A stretch of 64,000 nucleotides of DNA, taken from positions 44,042-108,041 of the forward strand of contig ONNR01000018.1 in the NCBI GenBank assembly GCA_900319235.1. The letters run 5' to 3'. Source of the stretch: an uncultured Prevotellaceae bacterium (GTDB lineage Bacteria > Bacteroidota > Bacteroidia > Bacteroidales > UBA3663). Within the stretch, counting starts at the first letter, position 1. Each line of letters starts with the position of its first letter. The notes beneath the pieces are model-generated. The model had not been told where the DNA came from. It saw only the letters and a list, made by a program, of their open reading frames with translations, and did no database searches. Positions 62,093-64,000 of the stretch are shown piece by piece. The translations under genes were made by a program, and so were the position numbers.

Positions 62093-62911
62093 TCAGTCAA
62101 TGTAAGCCGCGAGCTTCTTCTGGATTCGCTCGTTGAGCCTGTTCACCTCTTTCGAATATTTACCCTCGGGATAATCATTGATGAAGGTGTAGTACTCATC
62201 CGAAGCTTCACGCAGACGGTCCTCGGCCTTTTCGTCAACCGAATTCATCGCAGCCTCATAGCGTGCACGGAAGATGATGTAAGCCAAATCCTCACGATAC
62301 TTGCTGTAGGGATACTCATTTTGGGCGTTGCGTGCCGTGATTACGGCCGATTCGTAGTTGTTGCCCATATAACTGCCAAGGTTCAGATAGAGCTTAGCGC
62401 TCAAATACTCCTTGTAGCAGAGTTTGTCGGTCAGTTCCAAGCGCATGATGGCAGCGCTATCGGCCAATGAGCTGTGCGGATAGACATCGACAAACGAGTC
62501 AATCTCCTTGATGGCACGGCGGGTGATTTCCTGGTCCAGACGTGCGTCGGGCGAATCCTTATAGTCTCCGTATGCCACATTAAAACGCGACTCCATCGCA
62601 TGCTTGCCTCTAGGGTAGTTGTTGGCATAACGCACGAAATACTCTCCTGCCGAAAGGTAATCCTTCTGATTGAAATAGCTCATCGCCAGCAGCCAAAGGG
62701 CATTTTCGGCCTCCTCAGTGCCACGATAGATTGGTACCACATCTGACAGCAATGTAGCAGCCTTGGCATATTTACCCTGTTCGTAATAGATCTTGGCGTA
62801 GTCGTATTTCTCGTCAGGGTCATTGCTCTTCAGCAATCGGTTGTATTCTCCGCAGGAGCAGAGTGCAACCATGCTGAAAGCCAGATATAAAACGATATGA
62901 TTGATTCTCAT
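62093..62911 (-). CDS. bamD: Outer-membrane assembly lipoprotein BamD
   Basis: This 272-residue lipoprotein (signal MRINHIVLYLAFSMVALCSC, lipobox ALCSC) has TPR-like helix pairs: YDYAKIYYEQGKYAKAATLL, ALWLLAMSYFNQKDYLSAGE and SAVITARNAQNEYPYSKYRE. BamD works with BamA to insert outer-membrane beta-barrels. The frame extends 19 codons upstream through a promoter, so ATG 62911 is chosen. It heads the operon bamD-rpoZ-DUF4293 and has a full-consensus promoter. Confidence 0.9.
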   Translation of the reverse strand: MRINHIVLYLAFSMVALCSCGEYNRLLKSNDPDEKYDYAKIYYEQGKYAKAATLLSDVVPIYRGTEEAENALWLLAMSYFNQKDYLSAGEYFVRYANNYPRGKHAMESRFNVAYGDYKDSPDARLDQEITRRAIKEIDSFVDVYPHSSLADSAAIMRLELTDKLCYKEYLSAKLYLNLGSYMGNNYESAVITARNAQNEYPYSKYREDLAYIIFRARYEAAMNSVDEKAEDRLREASDEYYTFINDYPEGKYSKEVNRLNERIQKKLAAYID

Positions 62912-62937
62912 TTTGCGATAATTATCGAATTTGGGCG

Positions 62938-62969
62938 CAAATATAGTCATTTTCCCCAACATGACCAAA
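62938..62969 (-). promoter_or_regulatory. Promoter of the bamD operon
   Basis: On the minus strand, TTTG (62966-62969), 20 bases, then TATATTTG (62938-62945). It lies 27 bases upstream of the ATG. Confidence 0.8.
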
Positions 62970-63049
62970 TATTTTAAGCATTACTTGACATTTCACCCAC
63001 TATTTTCGATTTATTTAATAATCGACATGGCATTTTGCAACTATAATAA

Positions 63050-63075
63050 AGCACCCCGACGGTTGTCGAGGTGCT
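63050..63075 (-). terminator. Terminator of the 31-codon gene
   Basis: The arms AGCACCCCGAC and GTCGAGGTGCT pair with one mismatch. On the minus strand TTTATTATAG follows. Confidence 0.75.
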
Positions 63076-63118
63076 CTACACACACATATTATTAACTATA
63101 ACCAAACCTATTCAGAAG

Positions 63119-63214
63119 TTACATTGCATGATTATGATTATCCATGATCATGGCACCAATTCTCAATGCTACTGAAGCAGAGATTGCGAGGGTGATGAAT
63201 GCGATAGCGATCAT
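63119..63214 (-). CDS. 31-residue membrane peptide
   Basis: A short frame starting MIAIAFITLAISASVALRIG and ending MIMDNHNHAM. The first 20 residues are strongly hydrophobic, and the tail holds Asp, Asn and two His. A full-consensus Bacteroidetes promoter (63288-63319) gives a leader of about 65 bases, and a hairpin terminator lies about 45 bases beyond the stop, so the unit is a complete single-gene transcript. It could be a small membrane regulator, a toxin-like peptide, or a non-coding RNA whose reading frame is incidental. I recognise no family. No Shine-Dalgarno site is present, as usual for this phylum. Confidence 0.6.
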   Translation of the reverse strand: MIAIAFITLAISASVALRIGAMIMDNHNHAM

Positions 63215-63287
63215 AGTCGTATATTTTTTAATGGGTTATTATTTTTGTTTGTTGTCACTTGTTTGAGATTCTTTGTTTTTCTCACTG

Positions 63288-63319
63288 CAAAGATAAAGTG
63301 TATTTCGCGACTCTGCAAA
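63288..63319 (-). promoter_or_regulatory. Promoter of the 31-codon gene
   Basis: On the minus strand, TTTG (63316-63319), 20 bases, then TATCTTTG (63288-63295). Confidence 0.8.
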
Positions 63320-63447
63320 CTTTTTCCAGAAAAATCGTTCTTGATATAGCGTCATGACAGCCAAATGGCGACAAACCTTGTTATACCCCTTCCGAATCTG
63401 TCGTCCCGATATCGAAAAATTCTCAAAAAAAACGTAGCGAACATCGT

Positions 63448-63845
63448 GTCGGCCGTCAGAGTGCTCCATCCAATCGCATCAAGCATCCTGTCGCCCGTCA
63501 GAGTACTCCATCTAATCGCGCAAGCACTCTGTCGCCCGTCAGAGTGCTCCATCCTATCGCGCAAGCATTCTGTCGCCCGTCAGAGTACTCCATCCAATCA
63601 CATCAAGTATCCTGTCGCCCGTCAGAGTACTCCATCCAATCACATCAAGCATCCTGTCGCCCGTCAGAGTGCTCCATCCTATCGCGCAAGCACTCTGTCG
63701 CCCGTCAGAGTATTCCATACATTCGCGCAAACACTCTGTCGCCCGTTAGAGCATTCCATACATTCGCGCAAACACTCTGTCGCCCGTCAAAGTACTCCAT
63801 CCAATCACATCAAGCATCCTGTCGCCCATCAGAATGCTATAAGAC
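63448..63845. repeat. Tandem array A2, ten 41/42-bp units
   Basis: Units start at 63448, 63490, 63531, 63572, 63614, 63656, 63697, 63738, 63779 and 63821. The core is GTCGCCCGTCAGAGTRCTCC, the same as in array A1 near 0.4 kb. Two sub-types occur: a 42-bp unit ending AATCACATCAAGCATCCT and a 41-bp unit ending TATCGCGCAAGCATTCT. The spacing order is 42, 41, 41, 42, 42, 41, 41, 41, 42. The final unit runs into AGAATGCTAT and CGTAGAAGA, which match the A1 unit. The array lies beyond the rRNA operon terminator. Confidence 0.93.
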
Positions 63846-63906
63846 GTAGAAGATCGAAAATATGTAATGATTTCCGTATTTTCGACGATGAATATTCACA
63901 AAAAAA

Positions 63907-63935
63907 GAGACCCGAGCTATAGCAACTCGAGTCTC
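63907..63935 (-). terminator. Terminator of the rRNA operon
   Basis: The arms GAGACTCGAG and CTCGGGTCTC (minus strand) around TTGCTATAG, followed by a T-run. Confidence 0.85.
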
Positions 63936-63941
63936 ATATAA

Positions 63942-64000
63942 GGTGGCGGCTTCCTACTCTCCCGCTTTCGCAGTACCATCGGCGTTACAAGGTTTAACTT
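63942..64000 (-). rRNA. rrf: 5S rRNA, 3' part
   Basis: The minus strand reads ACGCCGATGGTACTGCGAAA then GCGGGAGAGTAGGAAGCCGC, the well-conserved second half of bacterial 5S rRNA. About half the molecule lies outside the window. The rest of an rRNA operon should continue to the right. Confidence 0.92.

Noticed and set aside
63365..63922. 185-codon frame across array A2
   Set aside because: All three phases of the unit lack stops, so the frame survives shifts between 41- and 42-bp units; it also runs into the rRNA terminator.

Overview
The window is a chromosomal segment of a Bacteroidales bacterium, most likely Prevotella or a close relative. The evidence is the Bacteroidetes promoter signature (TTTG, about 20 bases, then TAnnTTTG ahead of many genes), the near absence of Shine-Dalgarno sites, and many Bacteroidetes-specific families (DUF3078, DUF4919, DUF4293, the Bacteroidetes omega subunit, the PspC/DUF2807 membrane protein, and an Oad-type sodium pump). 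The genus is an inference.

Layout. 1-264 is the end of clpA, followed by a 1.7 kb gene-free stretch filled with minisatellites. 1956-10.3 kb holds an esterase, a Nif3/DUF3078 pair, a zinc-ribbon gene with dnaB, a DUF4919 protein, the periplasmic protease HtrA, and the RNase P RNA. 10.3-20.5 kb has a TPR protein with leuS, converging on a purB / pseudouridine synthase / asnS operon, then an outer-membrane barrel. 20.7-23.2 kb has a small membrane protein and a plsC / PP2C-like / HTH operon. 23.2-27.3 kb has fucO, ligA and a YhcH-type gene. 27.4-37.3 kb has an ACT protein and a glycosidase group (beta-helix, GH78, YjdF-like, a 42-bp repeat array, GH2 beta-glucuronidase), then two membrane proteins. 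37.6-46.8 kb has padR/pspC/rimM, prmA, a Gly-rich secreted protein, an OmpP1/FadL porin and pcrA. 46.9-51.7 kb has rpsT, gyrB and tig facing recO. 51.8-61 kb has a 5'-nucleotidase, a GH3-beta-lactamase fusion, the oadGAB sodium pump and a carboxynorspermidine-synthase-like gene. 61.1-64 kb has bamD/rpoZ/DUF4293, a 31-codon gene with its own promoter and terminator, another repeat array, and the 3' end of a 5S rRNA.

Most genes are housekeeping. The glycosidases release L-rhamnose, glucuronate and possibly L-fucose from plant glycans. FucO, about 5 kb away, would reduce the lactaldehyde that fucose and rhamnose catabolism produce. Oad links oxaloacetate decarboxylation to a Na+ gradient.

The most unusual signal is a set of tandem arrays at three gene-free loci (333-1111, 33271-33693, 63448-63845). 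Their unit is always 41 or 42 bp although the unit sequences fall into three families. The families share modules between loci: a solo family-C unit sits beside the family-A array at locus 1, and family A recurs next to the rRNA operon. The 41-42 bp period equals four turns of B-DNA. I know of no described system matching these arrays.
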